Shown here: positions 14,901-24,100 of the stretch, piece by piece
Layout of the letters: the number at the start of each line of letters is the position of its first letter
Numbering within the stretch: the first letter of the stretch is position 1
Source of the DNA: Ptychodera flava
Lineage: Eukaryota; Hemichordata; Enteropneusta; Ptychoderidae
Assembly (NCBI RefSeq): GCF_041260155.1
Contig: NC_091941.1
Span: 37,706,747-37,770,746, forward strand
Length of the DNA stretch: 64,000 nt
Reading direction: 5' to 3'
Program-made: the position numbers and the translations under genes
Notes under the pieces: generated by a model
What the model was told of the DNA's origin: nothing
Seen by the model: only the letters and a program-made list of their open reading frames with translations
Databases searched by the model: none

Positions 14901-15730
14901 TTAAGTTAGGTCTTTAATAGAGATCGGCATCAGTGATTGACTTAAAAGTTAATGATCTAGCCACCTTCCATAAGATTTTCCATGATCTGTCACTCCAATA
15001 GGGGTGTGACACTATACAGGCTTAGAATTTGTAAGCTGTCCATCTGAGGGTGTATACATGTATATATGTCATCATAGAAGGGTGTAAAACATATTTTATG
15101 TATGTATGTATGTACATTTGTCATACCCAGTGACAAGTCATATGTGGATGTTCAACTGATTACATAATGGCTTTAGAACAGATACTATGACTGCCACACA
15201 CAACTGATACACATCAGTACAACTGTCCATATCAGTTGCAGTGTTATAGTATTCTATGATTTGAGTTACTATGTAGACAGGCCATGACTGACTTTGACTT
15301 TATACAGGTTGAACCTGATGTCAGAATGCCTGTTTATTCTCTCTTTGTAAACAAGCTTAGGATATCTGTTATGGACTGCAACCTGGCAACCTAAGAGTGA
15401 TGAAGCCAAAGAAAAACCCTGAGATCGCAGTAAACATATGATTCGTTTTGCTTTCAGGCAATGGAAAAGGCCCATGTTGAAGCTGTGATGATTCTAGGTG
15501 AAGCTTTTGCAAAACCAGTACCCTTTGATTTTGGAAAACAAGACACCACCCGGAGAATCCATAATCTTATACCAACCATGCTAAAAGGAAGATTGACACC
15601 ACCTCCTGAAGAAAGCTACTCACTGCACAGAAAGATGTCAGGGTCATTCCTGCTTTGTGCCAAACTGCATGCCAATATCTCCTGTAAACAACTTTTTGAC
15701 AATATCTGGGAAAACTACGAGTTTTCATAG
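5794..15730 (+). CDS. COQ8: COQ8 (ADCK3/ADCK4) atypical kinase, 12 coding exons
   Basis: Exons: 5794-5991, 7005-7425, 7670-7786, 8274-8359, 8660-8800, 9360-9441, 10014-10107, 10383-10524, 11149-11255, 14071-14139, 14518-14604, 15458-15730. All junctions are AG/GT with matching phases except the one after exon 9. The product is about 605 aa, in the range of human COQ8A (647) and COQ8B (544). Seen in order: a GxxxG-type hydrophobic segment near residues 182-193, KLGQ (237-240), the A-rich loop AAAS (298-301), VAMK with the ATP-site lysine 319, QTDPNWSN with Asp449 and Asn454, DFG at 468-470, and the conserved C-terminal domain. In the UbiB/COQ8 family the protein is a mitochondrial inner-membrane ATPase/kinase-like factor supporting complex Q and coenzyme Q biosynthesis. 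Exon 9 is one base short (see the 11229 entry); read literally, translation ends at TAA 14558-14560. The start is Met 5794, the first ATG in its exon. It appears to be a single ortholog of the vertebrate COQ8A/COQ8B pair (inference). Confidence 0.93.
7005..7425 (+). CDS. COQ8: COQ8 exon: linker and GxxxG membrane segment
   Basis: Residues 67-206. The first part is a low-complexity linker. The end carries [20 protein letters not shown] (from residue 172), which matches the family's segment before the KxGQ domain. The donor GTAAGT at 7426 leaves phase 1. Confidence 0.9.
7670..7786 (+). CDS. COQ8: COQ8 exon: KxGQ motif
   Basis: Encodes [20 protein letters not shown] followed by MLSIQ. The KxGQ motif (237-240) is the UbiB-family hallmark that folds over the active site. 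Acceptor CCCCTAAG, donor GTAAAA; phase 1 on both sides. Confidence 0.93.
8274..8359 (+). CDS. COQ8: COQ8 exon: [13 protein letters not shown] helix
   Basis: It completes the QD codon after the KxGQ exon and encodes the strongly conserved [13 protein letters not shown] segment. It ends in phase 0 at GTAAGT. Just upstream, a 27-bp sequence is duplicated in tandem (8161-8214). Confidence 0.9.
8660..8800 (+). CDS. COQ8: COQ8 exon: A-rich loop and ATP-site lysine
   Basis: Residues 275-321. [12 protein letters not shown] contains the alanine-rich loop that replaces the kinase glycine-rich loop, and EVAMKIQ carries the invariant lysine (319). Phase 0 at both ends. Confidence 0.93.
9360..9441 (+). 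CDS. COQ8: COQ8 exon: [15 protein letters not shown]
   Basis: Directly continues the IQ-YPGVA family signature. Acceptor TTTCATAG, donor GTAAGC, ending in phase 1. Confidence 0.9.
10014..10107 (+). CDS. COQ8: COQ8 exon: [14 protein letters not shown]
   Basis: Matches the family's RREL-x-x-E-x-DY-x-x-E segment, which includes the glutamate expected to pair with the ATP-site lysine. Starts in phase 1, ends in phase 2 at GTAAGC. Confidence 0.9.
10383..10524 (+). CDS. COQ8: COQ8 exon: [19 protein letters not shown]
   Basis: Encodes the hinge region of the kinase-like fold ([10 protein letters not shown]...LTTELIDG). Acceptor TTGTTACAG, donor GTGAGT, ending in phase 0. Confidence 0.9.
11149..11255 (+). 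CDS. COQ8: COQ8 exon 9 with one-base deletion (catalytic QTDPNWSN)
   Basis: It begins in phase 0 and encodes [19 protein letters not shown], including catalytic Asp449 and Asn454. Immediately after Asn454 the frame breaks. The 107-nt exon ends in phase 2, yet the next exon must start in phase 0 to read IALLDFG. One extra base in the AATTC at 11228-11231 would make 36 codons and restore the family's NFFY-type continuation. Acceptor TTTTCCAG, donor GTAATT. Confidence 0.88.
11299..12374. mobile_element. 1076-bp TIR DNA transposon with 9-bp target duplication
   Basis: Perfect 17-bp terminal inverted repeats, TAGACTTGGTTCAAGTC at 11299-11315 and its reverse complement at 12358-12374, are flanked by identical 9-bp direct repeats GCAAAAAGC (11290-11298 and 12375-12383). 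Near the left end a GAGTGGAGTGAACGC-type motif recurs (11334-11432). An open frame at 11631-11858 (+) has a CVVCG...C zinc-ribbon-like start and a Lys/Arg-rich region. A 9-bp duplication fits Mutator- or Merlin-type elements, but no DDE domain is visible, so it is probably non-autonomous. It lies in the intron after COQ8 exon 9. Confidence 0.82.
14071..14139 (+). CDS. COQ8: COQ8 exon: DFG motif
   Basis: Encodes [23 protein letters not shown] at residues 468-470 binds Mg2+-ATP in the kinase fold. The acceptor TGTTTTTCAG requires phase 0. The donor is GTGTGT. Confidence 0.92.
14518..14604 (+). CDS. COQ8: COQ8 exon: [11 protein letters not shown]
   Basis: 29 codons in phase 0 carrying the family's E-x-GFLTGYE segment. 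Acceptor CTCCCAG, donor GTAAGT. Confidence 0.9.
15458..15730 (+). CDS. COQ8: COQ8 last coding exon
   Basis: Encodes [27 protein letters not shown] and [20 protein letters not shown], all characteristic of the COQ8 C-terminal lobe. It stops at TAG 15728-15730. Confidence 0.93.
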   Translation, partial: AMEKAHVEAVMILGEAFAKPVPFDFGKQDTTRRIHNLIPTMLKGRLTPPPEESYSLHRKMSGSFLLCAKLHANISCKQLFDNIWENYEFS

Positions 15731-17914
15731 ATTTCTTTCATATAGTAGTCAACCCTGCATCATGTGAGAGACTGATCTGCAGTGGAATTTTTTTTACAAG
15801 AAATGATTTGCTGTTCATAACACAAACTGAAGCAAAGAAGGGAGACTTGTTTCACACTACATACCCTGTGTTATTCGTTTGAACAGTGCACCGAAGTGTC
15901 GCTATCACATTGGTATTTTGCAGGTGTCAATAATGTTTCTTCATTTACATAGTTGGCATGACATTGCCTTGAGTTTATTCTTTACGTATCTCACTGAATT
16001 GTGGTAGAAAGATGATGTGGTTTATTAAAGCCCAATGGTCAGTCTACATTTAGTCAAAGTTGCTGTATGTGGTTTCCTTTCTATAACGTTGTCCTTGGAT
16101 TTGGATGGGAGGTGCATGTTCATTAATTATCAAAGGTTATCAACACAAAGCCATTTTTTAAAGTACCATGTTATATATGTGAGAGTGTTGGAGTAATGCA
16201 TGTGAGAAACCCTGTACACAAAAAATGCTGTTGTAGTCTTACAATGTACAGTAAAACATGAGTGAGTACAATATTTAGAGACTGGAAAGTCAGCCCGTCT
16301 TCTTTACTATGAGGATTGTTTGGGCATTAATGAGTTGAACAAAATTTTCTACAATGTCACAGACCTTCCTGTGATTGAAAAATAAAGAAACCTTTTTGGT
16401 GAAATATACTGTGGTCCATGTAGTTTTTCATCAGGAAGTTTTATTTGTTTTCGTGAGGATCTTTTAGTCACACCTTACTTGCTCCTCAGATGTGAGAACT
16501 TTTTTTTATACAAATAGCTAAGTCTATAAAACGAAAATGAAATAAAGTATTATCAGTGTCAAGGAATTTTTCATGTAGTTCAAAGTCTCGCAAGATAAAA
16601 CGCTTGCAGAACGGTCACAACACACTCTAATACTTTGCTTCAAATCATGGTCATATTGAAATAGAGTAATTTCTCTGAGTTAGTTACAATAAAGTTTTCT
16701 ATTTCCGAAACCACCAGGATGACCACTTTTTTGAATACTAGAACTCTTTACTGTCCTCTTTCTGGGGCAAAAATCCAAACTTTTCGTTACTACAAAGGTA
16801 CATTCAAGAATACTTTGTTCCATTGGAAACGGCATACTGGTAACCATGGAACACACTGATATTTTAAGGGCGCCCTCATGCGGTGAATATTTTCTTTTTT
16901 TGGATGAAAACTCAACAACCTCGTACTGGCGGCAAAGCCAGATATACTGAACAGGACGACCCCTTTTAGAAAAAATATTATTAGTTTGGACATTCATATA
17001 ACAAACTAAAAGAGAAAGACTTGACAGTTGCTCGCGTAGGTTTTCTCCTTTCGCTCATGACGGGCAGTTGTTCATTGAGTTATTCTCATACCAAGTGGGT
17101 AGGTGATGACAGTAAGTTTTAGCCAGTAGTGCTGATGCGCAGCTACGATTTGCTGAAGACATGATGGCATACAATCATTCCTAAATCATACTGTGAAAGT
17201 CATGAGTTTTCAAAACTCCAGCTTTGAAAAAGTTACGTGTCCAACATGAGAACCAGGGGGAGAATTAGCTCGTTTATACATCACCGGAACAGCTTATACA
17301 AAAACAAAAAAAGGAAAAACAGCGTCAAGGACACTGTGCTATTACTAGTATCATATAAAAATAAATAATTTCAGATATCAGCTAAAAAGTAATCAACACA
17401 TATGAAGCTTAAATTTACCTAAGGCACTTCAAGCATTTCTACCAATTTTAAATTTTTTCTGCTCATTTGCATATTTGTTACTCATTTGTTGTAAATGATA
17501 ATTTCATTTTAAAAAATCCATCTGTGATGTTCAGTGCATCTTTACCCCAAATACAAAGATAAAGATTAATGTGCAACTATTCTAAAATTTGTGAAATTGG
17601 AACAGGGAATTGTAAGAATGAAATATTTGGTATCTTTTGACCAAAAACAGCAAACGTTGCGCTAAATTACATTATAATAGGTTTTGTCATGATTTGAATA
17701 CTGAAACATCATCTGTGGGGATCTTGTCACATTTCAGGAAAACTGCCCTATGATTAAAAGTATGAAGATTTCACGCCAATTTGAAGAACTTCAGTAAGAT
17801 GTTCTCCAGGAACCTACATATCCAATTTCAAAGCGCCAAGGAAGTCGGCAAGAAGAATAATGTTTCTTGCTTCCTTAATACCACAAGAGTCACAGATGTC
17901 TGCAAACAAGTATT
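15731..17914 (+). other. COQ8: COQ8 3' UTR followed by intergenic DNA
   Basis: Candidate polyadenylation signals are ATTAAA at 16024, AATAAA at 16381-16386 and AATAAA at 16541-16546. Past these I see no recognisable gene or element up to the foldback repeat at 17915. Confidence 0.6.
16381..16386 (+). promoter_or_regulatory. COQ8: Polyadenylation signal AATAAA (COQ8)
   Basis: First canonical AATAAA downstream of the COQ8 stop, about 650 bp away. A second lies at 16541-16546. Confidence 0.5.
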
Positions 17915-19517
17915 GCGCGTAATCAAGGCCAATATTCGAACTCACAATTTTCAACTATACAACTCAACATTCAACATTCAAACTCCAATAATTTTCAACT
18001 ATACAACTCCAAATTCAACATTCAAACTCCCAATTTTCAAATATACAACTCAACATTCAACATTCAAATTCCACATTTTCAACTATACAACTCCAATTTT
18101 CAACTTTCGAACTCCCAATTTTCAACTATACAACGCCGCATTTTCAACTTTCGAACTCCCAATTTTCAACTCTACAACTCTACATTTTCTACTTTCGAAC
18201 TCAACATTTGGGATTCCTATTCCCAATTTTCAACTATACAACTCCACATTTTCAACTTTCGAACTCAACATTTGGGATTCGTATTCTCCCTAGGCATCCC
18301 TAACTTGCTTCATTGTAGTTACCCACGTTTTTCCTTCTGGGCTATACTACGTCAGAACGCGTCATAGTACGTCACATGACGTTTCGGAGTTTTAGAGTTA
18401 TTCCTATGTGGCCCAAAATATGAACCGGAAACACTTGTGATGCTATAACTTCATGATTTTGGCCTACCGCCGACATCCGCCATCACTTAGGCCTAATTCG
18501 GTTGCTATCGTGTCGTCTAATGACAAGAGCATGCGTGCGTGGCTCGCCATGGCTTATTATTTTAAATTAACAACTCGCTTGTTAATTTCCACACTATTAC
18601 AGCCAAAACACAACTCAGACACTAAACACACCAAAGCACACACAAGACGAGATGGCTGTAGTGTGAAGCCACTAGCTTTCCCTTTATTACACGGTGACCA
18701 CTATGTTCAACATCATGTATTTCACGTTGAGCGGCTTGCACTAGCTTGACAATACGCTCACTACACATTCCAATGCCACTTAACTGTGACAAAAGTCTCA
18801 CAAGACTCTCACACCTACGTGACACATCTCCCCGTCTGTCGGGCTGGTCAAGGTCAAGTGGCAGCCTAGACAAACTACCACTGACGTGGTCACGAACGAA
18901 CTCGGTGTCGACGCGTCCATGTTCAAAAGTAACTGCGAGGTCACCATGTGTTTGGGACTCCCTAACAAAGTGATAAGTAGTTTCATGTAAAATGACACCG
19001 ACGATTTTTTAAAGTCGCATTTGACTATATGTATGCTCATTTTGGCTTGTGTTCGCTGGCTAGAGGTCTAGGGGGCCCTATGACTTCGATAGTTGACAAT
19101 GGGGAATACGAATCCAAAATGTTGAGTTCCATAGTCGAAAATGTGGATTTCGAAAGTTGAATGTGTGGAGTTCGAAAGTTGAAAATTGGGAGTTCGAAAG
19201 TTGAAAATGTAGAGTTGTATAGTTGAAAATTGGGAGTTCGAAAGTTGAAAATGTGGAGTTGTATAGTTGAAAATGTGGAGTTCGAATGTTGAATGTTGAG
19301 TTGTATAATTGAAAATTGGGAGTTCGAAAGTTGAAAATTGGAGTTGTATAGTTGAAAATGTGGAATTTGAATGTTGAATGTTGAGTTGTATAGTTGAAAA
19401 TTGGGAGTTTGAATGTTGAATGTTGAGTTGTATAGTTGAAAATGTGGAGTTTGAATGTTGAATGTTGAGTTGTATAGTTGAAAATTGGGAGTTTGAATAT
19501 TGGCCTTGATTACGCGC
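17915..19517. mobile_element. Foldback-type element with ~400-bp inverted arms of short repeats
   Basis: The left arm (17915 to about 18290) and right arm (about 19096-19517) are inverted copies. Both begin with GCGCGTAATCAAGGCCAATA and then consist of short A/C- or T/G-rich repeats such as CAATTTTCAACTATACAACTC and CAACTTTCGAACTC. Both arms end internally in a GGGATTCGTATTC / TTGGATTCGTATTCC block. The interior (18300-19090) is unique sequence with CRE-like motifs at 18346-18384. On the minus strand it has an open frame (about 19010 to 18622) rich in Arg/Leu/Ser that I cannot assign. The design is that of foldback (FB/TU-like) DNA elements. Confidence 0.8.
18622..19010 (-). other. Unassigned open frame inside the foldback element
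   Basis: Reading on the minus strand there is an uninterrupted frame of about 125 codons, from just after a TAA near 19010 down to 18622. It contains HETTYHFVRESQTHGDLAVT and SRRCESLVRLLSQLSGIGMC. It looks more protein-like than the repetitive arms, but I recognise no domain. It may be a remnant of an element-encoded protein. Confidence 0.35.
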
Positions 19518-19569
19518 CATACTACAAGATTGGTCGGTCCATGTTATGAATAAGCCAAAACTGCGTACC

Positions 19570-20158
19570 TATGTAACTTTTCAGAATTTACTAATCCCTG
19601 AAAAATATTTATCGCCGAATTGTAACTTTAAATATATTCAAGTTTTTGCTCGCTTCCGATGTTCGTCACTTCCTCTATAGAGGAAGGGCGACATTATGGT
19701 ATTGATCCTAGACAAAGAATCTGTACTTTATGCAATTCACATGATGTGGAAGATGAATACCATTTTCCGTTAATCTGTCTATTGTACAAAGATTTAAGAA
19801 TTGAATATCTGCCACTGGAGAGTTTTACTGAGCCAAACTTTGATAAATTCCAGAGACTTGTAAGTTCTGTAGACTCAGAAATATTAACTAATATTTGTAA
19901 ATTTGTATACAAATCGATATACCTACGAACCTAAAAAATATGTAGTCTATAGACATACGTATATAGTAACTTATTTAGTATATATCATTTACATATTAGC
20001 TTGCTATCATGTGTTCAACGTTTCTTTCCTTTTCACTCATTTAAACAGTCTTCAATATTATAGTTACGTGATTCTGAGCGTTTAAGTGAACTTAGATTGG
20101 TTCACTCTTTTCTCCCCTAATAGGCCGGTGGCCTTAAAAAGCAATAAAGTTATTATTA
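19570..20158 (+). mobile_element. 3' end of a LINE (non-LTR retrotransposon), decayed
   Basis: The translation shows the C-terminal region typical of LINE reverse-transcriptase proteins: FKYIQVFARFRCSSLPL, then EEGRHYGIDPRQRICTLCNS and DVEDEYHFPLICLLY, a Cys-x2-Cys...His...Cys knuckle. Reading needs a frame change near 19675-19685 where a stop also occurs, so the copy is defective. It ends in CAATAAAGTTATTATTATA at 20141-20159. Confidence 0.75.
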
Positions 20159-20160
20159 TA

Positions 20161-20620
20161 ACCAATTTCAAGGCAATCACACAAGTTATTTAGGAGAAGA
20201 TGACTATTTTTACCAAAGATGGGGATAATTTCCACAAAATACAAGTACAAAAATTACACCAAAATTTGAACAACCCTGAGTACAGCTCTAGGTACATGCA
20301 AACCTAGTCTCAGAGCAATCAGACTAGCAATTTCAGGGAAGAATTTGGACCAAAAACAGGGAAAATAGGCTAAAAATTACAAATATGGAAACTTCACCAC
20401 AATTTGCACACCTTTGATAGAGGCCACCCCTTGGAACATGCATGATTAAAGTTTCAAATTAATCAAACAAACGGTTAAAGAAAAGACCCTCTGACCAAAA
20501 GTGAGAAAATTGCCCCAAAATACAAACACGCAAATTTCACCACAATTTATATAGGTATATATGTACCTTACAAAAGTCACATAAAGGTACTTGCACACCA
20601 ACTTTCAACCAAATCTGGCC
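20161..20620. repeat. Fragment of a ~145-bp tandem repeat family
   Basis: The motif (G/T)ACCAAA-A----G followed by a CAAATTTCACCACAATTT-type segment recurs at 20211, 20348 and 20493 (spacing 137 and 145). The same wording occurs in the 50.8-52.1 kb array. The fragment begins exactly where the LINE tail ends. Confidence 0.6.
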
Positions 20621-20911
20621 TGTGTTTACAAGTTTTAGCAAATTGCAGGCTTTTGTCTTTTCTTACATCATTTGCAAAAAAATTTTACACTAACATGTTC
20701 ATCTGAACAAATTCACACCTCCATCCCTTGGTGCATCTATACACCAAATACTAGATGGTAGGTGCTGTGACTTTTACATTTTTGCACAGTGGACATACAT
20801 GCATACATTCATACATACATACCAAAGCACTCTTTGGCATATGGTATACAACATACAAATGTGAGCTGAAAATGACTAAAAATCGTAAACAGCCTTTACA
20901 TCAGATAAAAA

Positions 20912-20917
20912 TTTATT
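20912..20917 (-). promoter_or_regulatory. Polyadenylation signal AATAAA (ependymin-related gene)
   Basis: TTTATT on the + strand reads AATAAA on the gene's strand, about 180 bp downstream of its stop codon. Confidence 0.5.
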
Positions 20918-21094
20918 TTAAATTTATCAAACAGTTTACAAAAATGTCATTATCTCTTAACCAGTTAATGTAAATGATCTGCAGTTGCTATCAGCGATGA
21001 AGTGTGAGTTTTTCTCCTATTAAAATATCACTGCCAAAACATCTCTGCATACACAATCCACTGTGGGGGTTCAACACCAGGTCCTATCGCTTAT

Positions 21095-21161
21095 CTACAT
21101 ACACTCTTTTGGTGGAATGAAGATATCTGGATCAAGAATGCCCGCTGTAATATCAAAGAAA
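21095..21161 (-). CDS. EPDR1-like: Ependymin-related last exon
   Basis: The acceptor CCTTTACAG precedes 21161. Its first base completes a GAT (Asp169). It encodes FFDITAGILDPDIFIPPKEC, then M and stop, the diagnostic C-terminal block of the family. Confidence 0.9.
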
Positions 21162-24100
21162 CTGTAAAGGAAAGTAGATTGTTAAAATAAAATTAATGAT
21201 TTTCATACAACAAAAGCAGAACAACATGTTATAATGAACAGTGGGCAGTACATCTGGAATTTACAATCACAAGGATAAGCTAATTATTTATCCCTACAGA
21301 TGGTTACTGTTTAGTGACTGCATCCGATATCATCAAATGCCCCCTGATACTTTGTCTAACTTCTTGTTCAGAGGGCGATTGAATAATAATGAATTATACA
21401 GAATTTTATTCCACTCATCCAGTCGTAGTATGGTTTTGCATATCGGAATGTTTGATTAGTCTGCAAGACCAAAGAGATTATTTTGATGACAGATTATCGG
21501 TTCAGTTTTGGATGCGGCAAGGTGGGTTCCTATTCACTTGAATAATGAACACTGAAGTGAGTGTTAGCTCCAGTACTGGTTATGAATCTCATAGTCACCA
21601 CAGAACAGTTTAAAATCTGAGAAATTGAGCATATTCACCATAAAACAGGTTAAAGGAAAAGATTTTTGAAGTTAATCGGGGTAACTTTAAAATCTCTAAA
21701 GGGCAATTAAGAGTAACTCTGGCCATAATAAATACTAGTGTAATCCAAACAAGGCTTTCAAGAGAGCCTTGAATAAGCCTTTGAGCCTGTTCAAAAAACA
21801 AAGTGATGCGACAATTCATTCTTGGCAGACTGTAGAGAACACACAAATGATCTAGAGTTGACACATTTTCACCATTATTTCCTTGAATGTTGGTTTTCAT
21901 TTGAGTCTACTTGACAACAGTGGAGTCATTTGAATGTTGCATGTCGTGAGGTTTAAAATGTTCTCAACAACACTCTTTTGTTACAAACTGTATTAGTTAT
22001 CAGAGGCTTAATCATTCTGTCAGCTAATGGCAGAACTCTAAATTAGACCTGCTGAAAATTTACCAATATGTGATGCATATTCACGGCCAAGCACAACACG
22101 AGGTTATCTATCACAAAACAGATGAATGAAGTTTTTAATTCTTTTGTTTTAGTGTTCACATAACCTCTTCCCTCCTCAAATTCGTCGCAATTACCCACTG
22201 CAAGTTTGGCATGAGGAAAATCAGTCAAGAACTGATTCCCCATATCCCTTAATGAGGGAATATACATTGTATTGCATCAGAACTCAGTATCCGAGATGAA
22301 ACTAATTAATTATGGGTTGTGACTGACACAGAGTCAAGGGAGCTAGATCCAGATTATTCAGTCATACTGCTGTCCAAAAATTTACAGTTGCTTGGTATCG
22401 ATATGAACACATTGGAAACATCTCTCTGGTTGTGTGTACATGTACTTTGTGCCTGTTTAATCATGTAATTTTCGTAAATACACCACTGTTCTTTTCATAA
22501 ACAAACAGTGTGTATACATGTAGGTTGCTGGTTCACTTAAACTATTATCAGTAATCTAATGGGAAAATAAGGGACAAATAAATAAATCCAGAACCAATCT
22601 TTTGTTTACATTCTGAATAATATGAAATGAATCAACAATAAACAAATCGGAATATGGTAATCAGACCCTGGAATTGAAAGGTTACCCTTTAACTGACTCC
22701 TCTAGTCAGTAGTGCTTGCGGCATATTATCAAAGATTTGAAGGACTCACTCAGTGCGGACAACTCCAGTCTTATTGCTGAAATAAACTTCAGAGACAGGT
22801 CCGCAGCCCCTCAGTGTCCAGCTACCAGCATAACGACCTGCAGCACAGAGGGACAAAACAGCATAAAAAATTGTCAGTCAGTGATAATATTGACTGGTAT
22901 AACAGCATTATAACTGGTAGATATTTTGCTTTGTAGAGTATGTTGCTTTGTAAAAAAAGGGATGACTTTTGTATTGTCGTTTATATTATGCCTTCTACAT
23001 TTAATTGTGAATAACAAATTGGACATTTAGTCTTTATGAGCCAAAGTTACTTTCAGTGCTGAACTTTACAAAACAAATCAATAATTTGTTATTGACAGTG
23101 CCAGCGATCACCTTGATTTGCAGTCTAGTGTATGCATGTCATTTTGTATTGAGATCACAGCTCTTTTTGATGGGACATATGGTGTGATACATACCATGAG
23201 ATTGTTTTTCAAGGGCCTTGACAAGTGACATGTTTTGCGTACATGATTGCCACTGACCCAAGCGTAATTCTTACATCAGTATCGTATCTAAAGCTCGCAT
23301 GATTTCTAGTTTGAAAGATATAGAAATACTTCTGATTTGTATGTTGAATTATCTATTACATCTTTTTTGAAATTTGCAGTAAACGGCAAGCATTCAGAGG
23401 GTAAGAGTATGACTATCTGTATACGATTTGAAAAGGAAATCAAGTGCTTCATGCATTTTTTGCATTTTTCTGTAAAACACTAAAGCCATACCCAATCGAT
23501 GATGTGAATTTCGGGAATAGTGAAGTCACACCCTCATGCAGAAAGAATTGAAAGTAATTTTATTGACACAAAAGAAACATTCTTTTGTTACAATCCATAT
23601 CCCCACTTGTAATAGAGAATTTGTCAGTGGAAGTACTAAATCGAAGTCGATATGATACGCATGAAAAAAGCAATGAGGGTGTCAAAGACCTGTCTGTGAC
23701 TGATGCCCATATTAGATTGGATTGTAAAGAAGTAGACATTAGCATGAATGGCATAGGTTAATGTCCTTTTACCAAGTTAAACAGAATTAGGTATATCATG
23801 CACTGGCTCAAAATCCGCTAATCTGCAAGAAACTGGTCCAGGCATGTAAAGGCTTTTGACATAAAAAATCAGAAGGCCAGATGTAGTAAAAAGCCCCTGT
23901 TTTGAGTACAAAAAGAGACTCACTATAGTTATTTATTAATATTGCTAAATGCCTTTCTTTACTATTAAATCTTTGTATGATAAACATCTGCAGCACCTTT
24001 CATTAGATTTGGTGCAGTCATTCAGGATATAGATCACTCATTACAAACATTCTTTCCCTGTTTACTACAGAAAAAAATGGGGTTGGTCAACACGATTGTG

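Noticed and set aside
19068..19520. 150-codon minus-strand frame with NSQFSTIQLNIQHS repeats
   Set aside because: It is the translation of the foldback arm's short DNA repeats, and the mirrored arm gives a similar frame.
22043..22267. Minus-strand frame within the ependymin-related intron 5 considered as its last exon
   Set aside because: It lacks the DPxxFxPPxxC ending; the segment at 21095-21161 has it and fits the splice phase.
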